From NCBI GenBank assembly GCA_030998225.1, contig JAPYXD010000754.1:6138001-6202000 (forward strand): a DNA stretch of 64,000 bases, read 5' to 3'. Within the stretch, counting starts at the first letter, position 1, and each line of letters starts with the position of its first letter. A program made the translations under genes and the position numbers. The notes beneath the pieces are model-generated. The model was given only the letters and a program-made list of their open reading frames with translations. It did not search any database and was not told the origin of the DNA. This DNA comes from Diplolepis rosae (lineage: Eukaryota > Arthropoda > Insecta > Hymenoptera > Diplolepididae). Below, piece by piece: positions 35,827 through 47,800 of the stretch.

Positions 35827-36100
35827 AAAAATTTCAAACTTAACTAATTAATTTGAAATTATTATTAATATTATTATTTACATACATAAAAAATGGTTGA
35901 TTCGTGAGTGTACAAAAAAAAGTGGTCGCTGCGATGCGACGTGGTAATCTAAGTAACAATGGTCACTGAAGATATCCTGTTACGATAACCACGATTGAAG
36001 CATCGTCAAATTATTGATCTAAAAAAAACGATCATAATAATATAAAGTATTCGTTCCTGCTATGTTTCTGTCTCTTTCTAATATTTACCAGGCAAAAGTA

Positions 36101-36312
36101 ATGTACTTACAGTTATGAAGGTTCTTTGAATGATACCAAAATTTCTTTTATTCAAAACGTATAATTAATTATTATGTATATAGTGAGAGCTCTTCAAATA
36201 TACAATTTGCCACGAAATATATATTTTTAATCTACTCGGGAAATAGTAATCATTTTGTTATATAAAAAAATATTTTCTATCGTTCAATGAACGTTCAGAG
36301 CTGTAAATAAAT
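36101..36312. mobile_element. Short relative of the giant element (212 bp)
   Basis: Begins atgtacttacagttatgaag and ends cgttcaatgaacgttcag followed by agctgtaaataaat. Both match the termini of the 15.6-kb element with a few changes. Flanks gcaaaagt and gcaaaaat are a probable imperfect 8-bp duplication. The interior is AT-rich. Confidence 0.7.
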
Positions 36313-36509
36313 GCAAAAATAGCATAACAATTTTCAGAAAGATACTTTGTAAATTTAAAAAGTTATCTTACATGAACAAATAAATGTATAATTTAGTCAC
36401 GTGGTCTGATTGATCCATGGCCTTAATGCATAATTAAAATGTTTACAATGATTTTTCACAAAGTGAGAAAATTTTGAATTTTTTACAGCGAAATACTGAA
36501 CTTTAGATA

Positions 36510-36926
36510 CACGGAGAAAAAAAAACTGTTGAATCAACAGATGTCATCTGCTGGAATAGGGACAGCAGTTTTTTTTTGTAATATTTACAGATTTTTCTGT
36601 TGGATTCACAGATTGTTTGTAAACTCAACAGATGAACCTGTGAAATCTACAGAAATGTCTGTTAGAATTACGGATTTCAAGAAAAAAGAGAAATCCGTAA
36701 ACCGGCAAACCACTGATTCAATCAGTGAAAATTTGACTGATTCAGATTTAGAGAGTAGTCTCGATTATAAGCAGTATAGTGTTAAAACACGGAATAAATT
36801 GTAAGTTATGTCACTTATAATCTGGATTATACTTCTCATAATCTAGATTATACTGTTTATAATATAAACAGCTTCCCATAGTCACTGGGCCTGGATCTTA
36901 AATTTTATAATACATTTTTCTCCGTG
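36510..36926. mobile_element. CACTGAG-type MITE (CAACAGA word variant), chimeric
   Basis: Ends cacggagaaaaaaaaactgt and catttttctccgtg, flanked by TA on both sides. The left interior uses 'aatcaacagat/acagatt' words, the middle contains a family S fragment (about 36711-36757), and the right uses 'ataatctagattata' words. The 91-codon ORF at 36529-36804 is made of these words and is not a gene. Confidence 0.8.
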
Positions 36927-37140
36927 TAAGTTCATGTGAACAACTTGGTACAGTTTCTACATATTTACGTACAAAAAACATAAAATCTTGTCTTCAAAAT
37001 TGGGGAAGTGATAGAGAAAACAAAAATGTACTTACAGTTTTGAACGTTCATTGAACCATGAAAAAAATTTTCTGCAAAAGCAAAACTTTGGGTATATATG
37101 GAATCAGGGTGCATCAAAAATACGATTAGTAACAAAAAAT

Positions 37141-38345
37141 AGACACCTTCAAAAAATAGGAGAAGAAATTAGATAAACCACCCTTAGTGAATAATGGCCT
37201 GAATAATATGAAAAATAGACTATATCGTGTCGAACACGTTCGCTTAGATGAAACTTTATGATCGTTTTGAATAGCTCTAGTGATTCCCTAAAAATAGACA
37301 CCTTCAAAAAATAGGGGAAGAAATTAGATAAACCACCCTTATCAAAAAAAGACTCAAAAAAGTGAAAAAATGACTATATCGTCTCGAACACGTTCGCTTA
37401 GATGAAACTTTATGATCGTTTTGAATAGCTCTAGTGATTCCCTAAAAATAGACACCTTCAAAAAATAGGGGAAGAAATTAGATAAACCACCCTTATCAAA
37501 AAAAGACTCAAAAAAGTGAAAAAATGCCTATATCGTGTCGAACACGTTCACTTAGATGAAACTTTATGATCATTTTGAATAGCTCTAGTGATGCCCTAAA
37601 AATAGACACCTTCAAAAAATAGGAGAAGAAATTAGATAAACCACCCTTAGTGAATAATGGCCTGAATAATATGAAAAAATGACTATATCGTGTCGAACAC
37701 GTTCGCTTAGATGAAACTTTATGATCGTTTTGAATAGCTCTAGTGATTCCCTAAAAATAGACACCTTCAAAAAATAGGGGAAGAAATTAGATAAACCACC
37801 CTTATCAAAAAAAGACTCAAAAAAGTGAAAAAATGACCATATCGTCTCGAACACGTTCGCTTAGATAAAAATTTATGATCGTTTTGAATAGCTCTAGTGA
37901 TGCCCTAAAAATAGACACCTTCAAAAAATAGGGGAAGAAATTAGATAAACCACCCTTAGTGAATAATGGCCTGAATAATATGAAAAAATGACTATATCGT
38001 GTCGAACACGTTCGCTTAGATGAAACTTTATAATCGTTTTGAATAGCTCTAGTGAGGCCCTAAAAATAGACACCTTCAAAAAATAGGGGAAGAAATTAGA
38101 TAAACCACCCTTATCAAAAAAAGACTCAAAAAAGTGAAAAAATGACCATATCGTCTCGAACACGTTCGCTTAGATAAAAATTTATGATCGTTTTGAATAG
38201 CTCTAGTGATGCCCTAAAAATAGACACCTTCAAAAAATAGGGGAAGAAATTAGATAAACCACCCTTATCAAAAAAATACTTAAAAGAGCGAAAAAATAGC
38301 TATTTCGCCCTAGGCACACCTACTTGGCTTGAAATGTCGTTTTTT
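37141..38345 (-). repeat. Tandem array, left arm (8 units of 154/155 bp)
   Basis: 'agacaccttc' recurs at 37141, 37296, 37450, 37604, 37759, 37913, 38068 and 38222. Two unit types are mixed: one carries 'gtgaataatggcctgaataa', the other 'tcaaaaaaagactcaaaaaa'. All carry 'cgaacacgttcgcttagat'. The 80-residue ORFs that appear repeatedly are translations of dimers of these units. Confidence 0.95.
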
Positions 38346-39224
38346 TGTTTTTTTTAACCTATGGAACACATTCTCATCATGACATTTGTACTACGAGATC
38401 GATTTTCTTTATACATATTTGTAATTTTATAATAATTTGCATGACTAAAAAAAATCTGTTTTCTTCCAAATATCTAAAAAAAGGAAAAAATTCATAGAAT
38501 GTTTTTAAGCAAACTATTTCTTATTCTATCACTTATTTTGTATCTCACACATGATGGTTAAAAAATGGATTTTTTATTTCCAATGTTTAAAATCAAAACT
38601 AAGTATGCATCTTGTCGAAAATTCTCCTGCTGAGAATTTGTAGACCTCATTTAGGCTAAGATTTTCCTATTTGAACTTTTTTTTCGTATGTCACAGATTT
38701 TGTTTAAATATCAGAATTTCTGAATTTTAATTGTATTTTTTCAAATTAAAATGGAAAATATACCTTTCATCAGAAACTATGTCAGACAAAATTTGTAAAT
38801 CTAACTGAAACGAACCATTTTTTGTTTTTTTGAAAAAGGCAAAAATTCTAATACTGGTTTTTGATAGTTCTCATAAATATCTACAAATTATCTTCATAAC
38901 ATTCTTTGATTAAACCAAAATTAAAAATCTCACAGCATATTAAAACTTGAAAAAAGTCAATATCAAAATTCCATTTTCCAGTTAAATTATACGAGATATG
39001 AAAAAAAGTTATTATACAAAATTATTTTCTACATTAAGATCTACAAATTTGAATTGCAACATTTTTTCATACGATGTATATTTTTCTTTTTAATGTCAAT
39101 AATACTATTGAAAATCCAAAATTCAACTTTTTTTAACAATAATATGTGAAATACGAAGAAACGTAAATAATGCAAAGATTTTCGTTTTAAAAAGATCTGC
39201 AATTATTGATTGATGATGTGTGCA

Positions 39225-39400
39225 CTCATATGGGAGCGTGATGGCAGCCACCAACTACCACGTTCTGCGCTCACTGGTATGCGATGCAACGTTGCCAGAT
39301 GTGCAAGAAGCCGTTCTTTAAGTGTCGATTCTCGGTTTTCATCTCTTTCCCACTGCCGGCTGCCTCCCCACTCTTTTGCTAACTGCGATTCTTATACTTA
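39225..39400. other. GC island I in left arm (mirror 48661-48837)
   Basis: Unusually GC-rich for the window. It contains 'tgcaacgttgccagatgtgc' and a pyrimidine-rich 'ctgcctccccactc'. It is recognisably similar in order of motifs to island II at 41615-41730. A 63-codon frame spans it but shows no known domain. Confidence 0.5.
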
Positions 39401-41594
39401 GTGTGATTTAGAGTTTTAAATTAATTTATATTTATAAAAACACTTTTGTTTGAAAAAAGAAATTTTATAATAATTGCTGAAAAATTTGCTGATATTTTTG
39501 TCAGATCTCTCATAGTATGGATAAAAATATTAGTATTTTTTTTTTTTAATCAGACCGAAAAATACAAATCGTTTAGAAAGACATTTGAATTGAAATTTCG
39601 ATCTTTTTCGAATGAACAATTTTGCATTATAACTGTTCTTGTATGTGGCGAAGTTTTACTGGAAAAATAAAAAATCATAATGGTGCGAATGATTCGTAGA
39701 ATTGAAAAATTGAGCCTTTTAATAGTATAAGGATATAAAATTATTTATTATAAAAGGGATTTGTTAAAAAACAAATTAGTTATTTATGTAATAAAAAATA
39801 CACCAACTTTTTGAGAATCAATCAAAAAAGAGAGAAAAAGGAGAAAACATAGCTTAGGAGTTTTTTTTACGAAAACATAGAAAATGAGGTTAATATATTA
39901 AGAACCAGAAAGCATTTGAAAGTTTTTATGTAAATTTTTGCTAAAAATGTCATTGTTTAAAAAAACATATTGTTTGTTGCTGAAGGATCAGTATAATACA
40001 CTCTAAAATAAAGTTTATTGATAGTGAAATTACGTCCCTTTCAAAATGCATCCATTGAAATTAAGCAGTTTTCTTTTGTCTATCAACAGAATCGTTTCAC
40101 TGTTAAAAAACTCATGTGTAAAGTGCAGAACGAAAATAGTTATTACCAATAAACGATTTCTTTGAACTCTGGAAAGAAATTCTTTACTATCAAAGGACTA
40201 CATTTGAAGGCTAGCGGGCCGTTGAAGGGTTTTCAGTCGTCCTTTCTTTTTAATGATTTTGTGAAGCGTCCTTGAATTTCATTGAATATTATGGTTTTCA
40301 TAAAAAATCTAGATAGACTTAAAAATCTTAATTTATTAAAATTTACATTTAATGAAATCCGAGAATTTTTCTCTGTTGGAAAAAAAACCGGAATAATTAT
40401 TGTTCGTCTCCTGAATATAATAAAATATCGATATCTTAAAATGTAAATAGATTTTATTTTGTTCTTCGAAGTACAATATTATTTTTTAAATTTTGTGGGA
40501 ATTATTAAAATTACAACTGTTTAAATGTCCCAATTCGATCAAAGTTTAATTCTATTTGGATAATTTTCAAAAATATAAACGAAATTAATTTTTTGAAGAA
40601 AGAATTAATTTTGTCATAAAAATTTTATAATTCCAAATGGAATCGTATTCCAATTCACATTTATAATTCAACACGTATTTTTTTCATAAAATTCAAATTT
40701 ATAATTAAACAAGGATACAAATTTATAATAAGATCTGTAATACAAATTTCAATTTATAATAAAGTTATTAACATCAACATCGTATACAATTATTATTTGA
40801 GGGTCGATACAAGTCCTACTTTATGAATAATTTTAAATTAGTAATAAAAAAAATGCCGACATTTAAAGTTTATATGGAAATTCAAACCAATATGATTGAT
40901 AAAATTGTATAAAAACATTCTTTAAATGAATTTTGAAAAATACTTACTTAACATTACATTATACAAACCAAGATGTTCATATTTTTGTATATAATATCAT
41001 TATAACTAAATATTGGAGTTGTAATTATAGTTTAAATAAACATCGCAAATAAAATTATGAAATGATATTAAAAAATTTGAATCACAACATTTTTTATGCG
41101 ATGTATTGAAAATTGAAAATTCAATTTTTTCCCAGAATATGTGAAATATGAAATAATGTAAGGATGCAAATTTTTACGCTTTAATGAGATCTACAATTTT
41201 TATTTGACACAGTTTCGAATAAAATGTATATTTATCGATTTAATTTTTAAAAACTCGAGCGCGAGTATCGTGATGAGAATGTGTTCCTTTTGGCGGATAG
41301 TGCCTTAGGTAAATTGAATTTTTTTTTACTTGACATTAAATCAAATTTAGTAACTTTGAGAACATTTATTTCACATTTATACTATTATAAAATTAACTTG
41401 AATTTCAGTATTAAATTACAAGAATTAATTCAAGTCAGTTTTATAATATTGTAAATATCAATTTGAATCTCTCACAGCTTTCATATAATCATAACAATAT
41501 ATTACATTTATTGTACAGATTGTATGCCTTGATTTATTCTTAGTTGGAATTTTAAGCATTTCAGCTTTTTACAGCGTTGTGACATCTCGTTACT

Positions 41595-41825
41595 TCAGTT
41601 ACAATTAACAAGTGTACAATGCAACGTTGCCACATATGCCAACTGCTTCAAGTCTCGAGTCAGTTTTGCAGATCGCCGACGTTTTCTCCCATCGGTCGGT
41701 GTGCCCCCACTTCCTCGCTTCAAATTCACGCGGTCAGCTGTTGAGCCAAGATTAAGAAATATGTTTTTCTCGACTCCGTGCAAAAGTGGCGCGAAAAAGA
41801 CACCAAATTCAATGTTAGAAAACAA
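41595..41825. other. GC island II in left arm (mirror 46238-46468)
   Basis: Contains 'tgcaacgttgccacatatgc' and 'gtgcccccacttcctcgc', matching island I. In the opposite sense it contains 'cgccacttttgcacggagtc', matching the island in the central element at 43600. The minus-strand frame of 76 codons is open, but its counterparts are not conserved as protein except a short FAPLLHGV stretch. Confidence 0.5.
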
Positions 41826-43599
41826 ATAATTTCAAAAATTACACTTCTTTTTTACATATCTTGAAAAAGATTAACCCAAAGTAAATTTCTGAAAGATTTT
41901 GTAGAATTGTAGAATGATTTTAACACTTAAAAAATCATTTTTCAGTTAAATTAAAAGTCAATTAAGGTTTTAAATTTCAAAACAATATATCGATTTTAAT
42001 ATTTTCTATTTTCGTAAATTTACTGCTTTAATTAAAAAATTATGTGGAGAATATTCTATATATAGATGTGATTAAATATGAGATTCAAGATTAAAAAATA
42101 AAGGGTTTGAATATTTGCACAATACATAATTGCTATCTTAATTTACACATCGAATGACACAGTAGGATTTCTCTGATTGAATTAAAGAAAATGATTTGTT
42201 TAGATGAAATAAAATTTGTTTGATTCAAACAAAATATCTTTGAACCAAATAAACATTTGTTTGAATTAAATTAATTTTTCTTCAAAACAAAGAAATTAAT
42301 GCATTGATATATGGTTAAAGGTATAATTTGTTTGATCCAATGATATTTTGTTTGAACCAAACAAATTCTGTTTCATTTAAACCAAACATTTCTTTACATC
42401 AAAGAAAGTGTTTCAAACAAATAATTTTTTTGATTCAATAAAATCTTTTTTCTGAGTGTGGAGAATATTCTATATAAAGATATGATTAAATATGAGATTC
42501 AAGATTAAAAAATAAAGGGTTTGAATATTTGCACAATACATAAATGATATCTTAATTTACACATGGAATGACACAGTAGGATTTCTCTGATATAATGAAA
42601 CGAAAAACATTTTATCCGAATTAAATACTTTCAAAAGTTCTTGAAATACACAACATTTTTCACAAGTACACTGAGAAAAATATATCTTAGTTTCTTCTTT
42701 TTTTTAGGCAAAATTCTCCTATAATTTATGGCATCTTAACTCCAGAAAACCCTTATAGAACATTTTCCTATTTTTTATCGGTCTTTACTTATCATCGGAA
42801 ATTATGCTATAAAGTAGGGGGCTTTTTCCGAAAAAACATCATATAATTTCCTACTCAAATGTCTAATTAATGCTTTTTCAAAACAGTAAAATATCACTGT
42901 TTTGATTCCGGAATTTTTCCTTTTTTATCGGACTTTTTCAACGCAAAAAAAGCAAAAATTTCTTTTCCCTTTTATCTTCCTCCCGATTTCAGAAGAACAG
43001 ACAAATTAAACATTACAAAATATTTCATTTAAAATATTAAACTTGTCCATATGATCTTGTAAAATTGTAACAAGATTTAAACACTTCGAACAAAATATTT
43101 TATGTAAAATTTGATATCGATGAATATTTACATGTTCATATGAAGATATCAATGAACACATATTTAAGCTTCTTAATTTATCCATTTCTATTAGAAAAAT
43201 TTTCCTTTCCGTTGACCATTTCATTTTTTGAATGAAAATTCTGTGCTTGGGCTACAAAAAAGTGGGATGAAAATATTTCTAACATAAAACTGAGAATGTA
43301 AATTTTAAAATTGAATTTTATGTTTATCTCTTAATAGAAAATATTTCTCCAACTGAAATTTTTTTAAATTTACAAAATTGATAAGAAATATGGAAATTTG
43401 AATAGAAAAATATATATTGATTCAAATTTTGAACATTTATTGGCATTAAATTTTACTGAAAATTTACTTTTGAAGTGTTCAAATGCTTTTATAATTTTAC
43501 ACGATCTTTTAGATGTTTATTTTAGGTAGATTTTTTACAAAATATCGGGAAAAAAAGTGTTGTTTCTTAAATAGCATATTTCTTAAATTTGAAATTTTC

Positions 43600-43870
43600 G
43601 TCTGCTTCGCGCCTCTTTTGCACGGAGTCTATCAAAATACAATTCTCAATTTCGACTCGAAAACCGACAGCGTGAAATCTAAAAATAGCATTGCTAGGAG
43701 GAAGCGAGGAGAATAAGGAGAAGTGGGACGAGTCGTTCTCGCGTGCAAGAGCAACGAGGAAGAAACAAGTAAGGGCAGCGCGCGCCGCCGCCTTTCCCTA
43801 CTCGCTTCTCATGGACAGGAGGTGCTTCTGTAGTTGCGACTGCGTCGGTATCAGATCTGAGCACACTTTT
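43600..43870 (+). other. GC island III in central element
   Basis: Begins 'cgcctcttttgcacggagtc', related to island II read on the other strand, then an arginine-rich open stretch ('gcgcgcgccgccgcc' near 43780). Frames 43513-43716 and 43691-43900 overlap here. The first shares FAPLLHGV with island II, so a common ancestral sequence is likely. Its original function is not recognisable. Confidence 0.4.
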
Positions 43871-43910
43871 GAAGAAGTGAACCTGAAAAAATATTTATAA
43901 ATTTTTGCTT

Positions 43911-44620
43911 TTTTTTTATAAAAAGCTACTTTATATGAGAACACAAAACTTCATAAAATTAATGACTTTTTATGAAGTCAACTTAAAATTTTTTTTATAG
44001 ATTCCGGTCTTTTTATGAAATGCGATTTTTTATAAAAAAAACGAATCCTCATAAAAATACTGACTTTTCATAAAGTCAACTATACAAAAATTTTATAAAG
44101 TTTAGTATTATAATAAAAAAAAGTTCTTTATAAAAATAGAAAACTTTATAAAACTTTCATAAGGTTTAATATATACAAAATTGGTACATTTATTCAGTTT
44201 TCATAATGTATAAATCATAATGTATAATAACTAATAATGTATACATTTTTTTATAATGTTAACTTTATAAAAAAACACGTGCTTTTATTAAGCCAATTTT
44301 ACAAAAAACTAGATACAAACTTTACAAATATTCTAAACAGTTCATATAAAGTCATTTTTTAAAAACTTTATAAAAATACCAATTTTCGATAAAGTCAACT
44401 ATATAAAAATTTTACAATGTTGAGAGTTTTTATAAAGAATTGTACCTTTATAAAAAGACAAAACTTTATAAAAGTCAGTGATTTTATAAAGTTTTGTATT
44501 TTTATATAAAAAAACGCATTTCATAATAACAATTTTCATAAAGTTGACTTCATAAAAAGTCACTAATTTTATAAAATTTTTATTTTAAATAACTGGCTTT
44601 ATAAAGTTTTTAATTACTAA
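43911..44620. repeat. Foldback patch of TTTATAAAG words
   Basis: Dozens of variants of 'ttttataaag' and 'ctttataaaa' in both orientations. A clear inverted pair lies near the edges, gactttttatgaagtcaact (about 43966) and its complement (about 44540). No ends with target duplication were identified. Confidence 0.6.
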
Positions 44621-44789
44621 GGACCATCTGTATATCGCTATGTAGAATCTACTTTTAGAAAAACAAATTTGTTTTTTTACGGTTGAGAAACGATTTCACC
44701 AACAACAGTAGGGTTTTTCAGAGTAAAACTCGCAAGAAAATGGGGCATCTCAGGCTGTGGGTCATGTAACTGATAATCGAAGTGCCGTT

Positions 44790-44872
44790 GGAATGGTTTC
44801 ACAGGTCAGCGGTCTACGTTCTAGCCTACGGACCACAAGTGCGCGAGTTCGAACCCAGCTTGGAGCAGAATT
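44790..44872. other. Possible Pol III B-box sequence
   Basis: The segment 'cggtctacg…cctacggacc' followed by 'gcgagttcgaaccc' resembles a tRNA-like region with a B box (gagttcgaaccc). A full cloverleaf does not fold by eye, as the T-stem is unpaired. It could be a SINE fragment or a tRNA relic. Confidence 0.25.
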
Positions 44873-47800
44873 ATTTTCAGATTTCTTCAGCTTTACTACA
44901 TAAATGTTCAAATTGACTAATATAAAATTACTAACATTGTTTCATAATTGTGCATGATAATAAAAGTCTGAATAATTTCTCCTTTCACACAGGTTGTCAA
45001 TGATAAGTAGAAAAATGAAGACAGAAACGTTGTAAACAGAAGAGGGAAGAAGGAGAAAAGGATCGATAAAAGGGAAAAGAAATTTTTGCTTTTTTTGCGT
45101 TGAAAAAGTCCGATAAAAAAGGAAAAATTCCGGAATCAAAACAGTGATATTTTACTGTTTTGAAAAAGCATTAATTAGACATTTGAGTAGGAAATTATAT
45201 GATGTTTTTTCGGAAAAAGCCCCCTACTTTATAGCATAATTTCCGATGATAAGTAAAGACCGATAAAAAATAGGAAAATGTTCTATAAGGGTTTTCTGGA
45301 GTTAAGATGCCATAAATTATAGGAGAATTTTGCCTAAAAAAAAGAAGAAACTAAGATATATTTTTCTCAGTGTACTTGTGAAAAATGTTGTGTATTTCAA
45401 GAACTTTTGAAAGTATTTAATTCGGATAAAATGTTTTTCGTTTCATTATATCAGAGAAATCCTACTGTGTCATTCCATGTGTAAATTAAGATATCATTTA
45501 TGTATTGTGCAAATATTCAAACCCTTTATTTTTTAATCTTGAATCTCATATTTAATCATATCTTTATATAGAATATTCTCCACACTCAGAAAAAAGATTT
45601 TATTGAATCAAAAAAATTATTTGTTTGAAACACTTTCTTTGATGTAAAGAAATGTTTGGTTTAAATGAAACAGAATTTGTTTGGTTCAAACAAAATATCA
45701 TTGGATCAAACAAATTTCTGACTTAAATCAAACAAATTATACCTTTAACCATATATCAATGCATTAATTTCTTTGTTTTGAAGAAAAATTAATTTAATTC
45801 AAACAAATGTTTATTTGGTTCAAAGATATTTTGTTTGAATCAAACAAATTTTATTTCATCTAAACAAATCATTTTCTTTAATTCAATCAGAGAAATCCTA
45901 CTGTGTCATTCGATGTGTAAATTAAGATAGCAATTATGTATTGTGCAAATATTCAAACCCTTTATTTTTTAATCTTGAATCTCATATTTAATCACATCTA
46001 TATATAGAATATTCTCCACATAATTTTTTAATTAAAGCAGTAAATTTACGAAAATAGAAAATATTAAAATCGATATATTGTTTTGAAATTTAAAACCTTA
46101 ATTGACTTTTAATTTAACTGAAAAATGATTTTTTAAGTGTTAAAATCATTCTACAATTCTACAAAATCTTTCAGAAATTTACTTTGGGTTAATCTTTTTC
46201 AAGATATGTAAAAAAGAAGTGTAATTTTTGAAATTATTTGTTTTCTAACATTGAATTTGGTGTCTTTTTCGCGCCACTTTTGCACGGAGTCGAGAAAAAC
46301 ATATTTCTTAATCTTGGCTCAACAGCTGACCGCGTGAATTTGAAGCGAGGAAGTGGGGGCACACCGACCGATGGGAGAAAACGTCGGCGATCTGCAAAAC
46401 TGACTCGAGACTTGAAGCAGTTGGCATATGTGGCAACGTTGCATTGTACACTTGTTAATTGTAACTGAAGTAACGAGATGTCACAACGCTGTAAAAAGCT
46501 GAAATGCTTAAAATTCCAACTAAGAATAAATCAAGGCATACAATCTGTACAATAAATGTAATATATTGTTATGATTATATGAAAGCTGTGAGAGATTCAA
46601 ATTGATATTTACAATATTATAAAACTGACTTGAATTAATTCTTGTAATTTAATACTGAAATTCAAGTTAATTTTATAATAGTATAAATGTGAAATAAATG
46701 TTCTCAAAGTTACTAAATTTGATTTAATGTCAAGTAAAAAAAAATTCAATTTACCTAAGGCACTATCCGCCAAAAGGAACACATTCTCATCACGATACTC
46801 GCGCTCGAGTTTTTAAAATTAAATCGATAAATATACATTTTATTCGAAACTGTGTCAAATAAAAATTGTAGATCTCATTAAAGCGTAAAAATTTGCATCC
46901 TTACATTATTTCATATTTCACATATTCTGGGAAAAAATTGAATTTTCAATTTTCAATACATCGCATAAAAAATGTTGTGATTCAAATTTTTTAATATCAT
47001 TTCATAATTTTATTTGCGATGTTTATTTAAACTATAATTACAACTCCAATATTTAGTTATAATGATATTATATACAAAAATATGAACATCTTGGTTTGTA
47101 TAATGTAATGTTAAGTAAGTATTTTCAAAATTCATTTAAAGAATGTTTTTATACAATTTTATCAATCATATTGGTTTGAATTTCCATATAAACTTTAAAT
47201 GTCGGCATTTTTTTTATTACTAATTTAAAATTATTCATAAAGTAGGACTTGTATCGACCCTCAAATAATAATTGTATACGATGTTGATGTTAATAACTTT
47301 ATTATAAATTGAAATTTGTATTACAGATCTTATTATAAATTTGTATCCTTGTTTAATTATAAATTTGAATTTTATGAAAAAAATACGTGTTGAATTATAA
47401 ATGTGAATTGGAATACGATTCCATTTGGAATTATAAAATTTTTATGACAAAATTAATTCTTTCTTCAAAAAATTAATTTCGTTTATATTTTTGAAAATTA
47501 TCCAAATAGAATTAAACTTTGATCGAATTGGGACATTTAAACAGTTGTAATTTTAATAATTCCCACAAAATTTAAAAAATAATATTGTACTTCGAAGAAC
47601 AAAATAAAATCTATTTACATTTTAAGATATCGATATTTTATTATATTCAGGAGACGAACAATAATTATTCCGGTTTTTTTTCCAACAGAGAAAAATTCTC
47701 GGATTTCATTAAATGTAAATTTTAATAAATTAAGATTTTTAAGTCTATCTAGATTTTTTATGAAAACCATAATATTCAATGAAATTCAAGGACGCTTCAC

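Larger units (their letters stand above)
34762..36100. other. Unique stretch, microsatellites and tRNA-like half
   Basis: Segment 35060-35480 has balanced composition but no recognised gene, and two overlapping minus-strand frames (34995-35304) conflict. Simple repeats follow: CT and AT runs at about 35522-35572 and (AAT)n at about 35612-35660. The tRNA-like half is listed separately. Confidence 0.4.
37026..42976. repeat. Left arm of giant element
   Basis: In order: terminal repeat; eight 154/155-bp tandem units (37141-38345); family A-like units in forward then reverse orientation (38367-39205); GC island I (39225-39400); AT-rich unique part; reversed family A-like fragment ending gatgagaatgtgttcc (41050-41290); GC island II (41595-41825); a 134-bp segment duplicated around a truncated MITE (42043-42591); and the outer repeat of the central element (42669-42976). 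ORFs here recur as mirror images in the right arm and look non-coding. Confidence 0.85.
42669..45372. mobile_element. Central 2.7-kb TA-flanked element
   Basis: Terminal inverted repeats of 308 bp (42669-42976 and 45065-45372) begin cactgagaaaaatatatctt. TA lies on both sides. The outer flanks are cacaag on the left and cttgtg on the right, so removal of the element leaves cacaag-TA-cttgtg, a perfect palindrome. The unique core (42977-45064) holds short frames without recognised domains, a GC-rich island, a foldback patch and a possible tRNA-like box. Confidence 0.75.

Noticed and set aside
37612..38163. Repeated 80-residue ORF beginning MFETIWSFFHFF, also in the right arm
   Set aside because: It is a translation of two adjacent tandem units. 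Repetition reflects the array and not a gene family.
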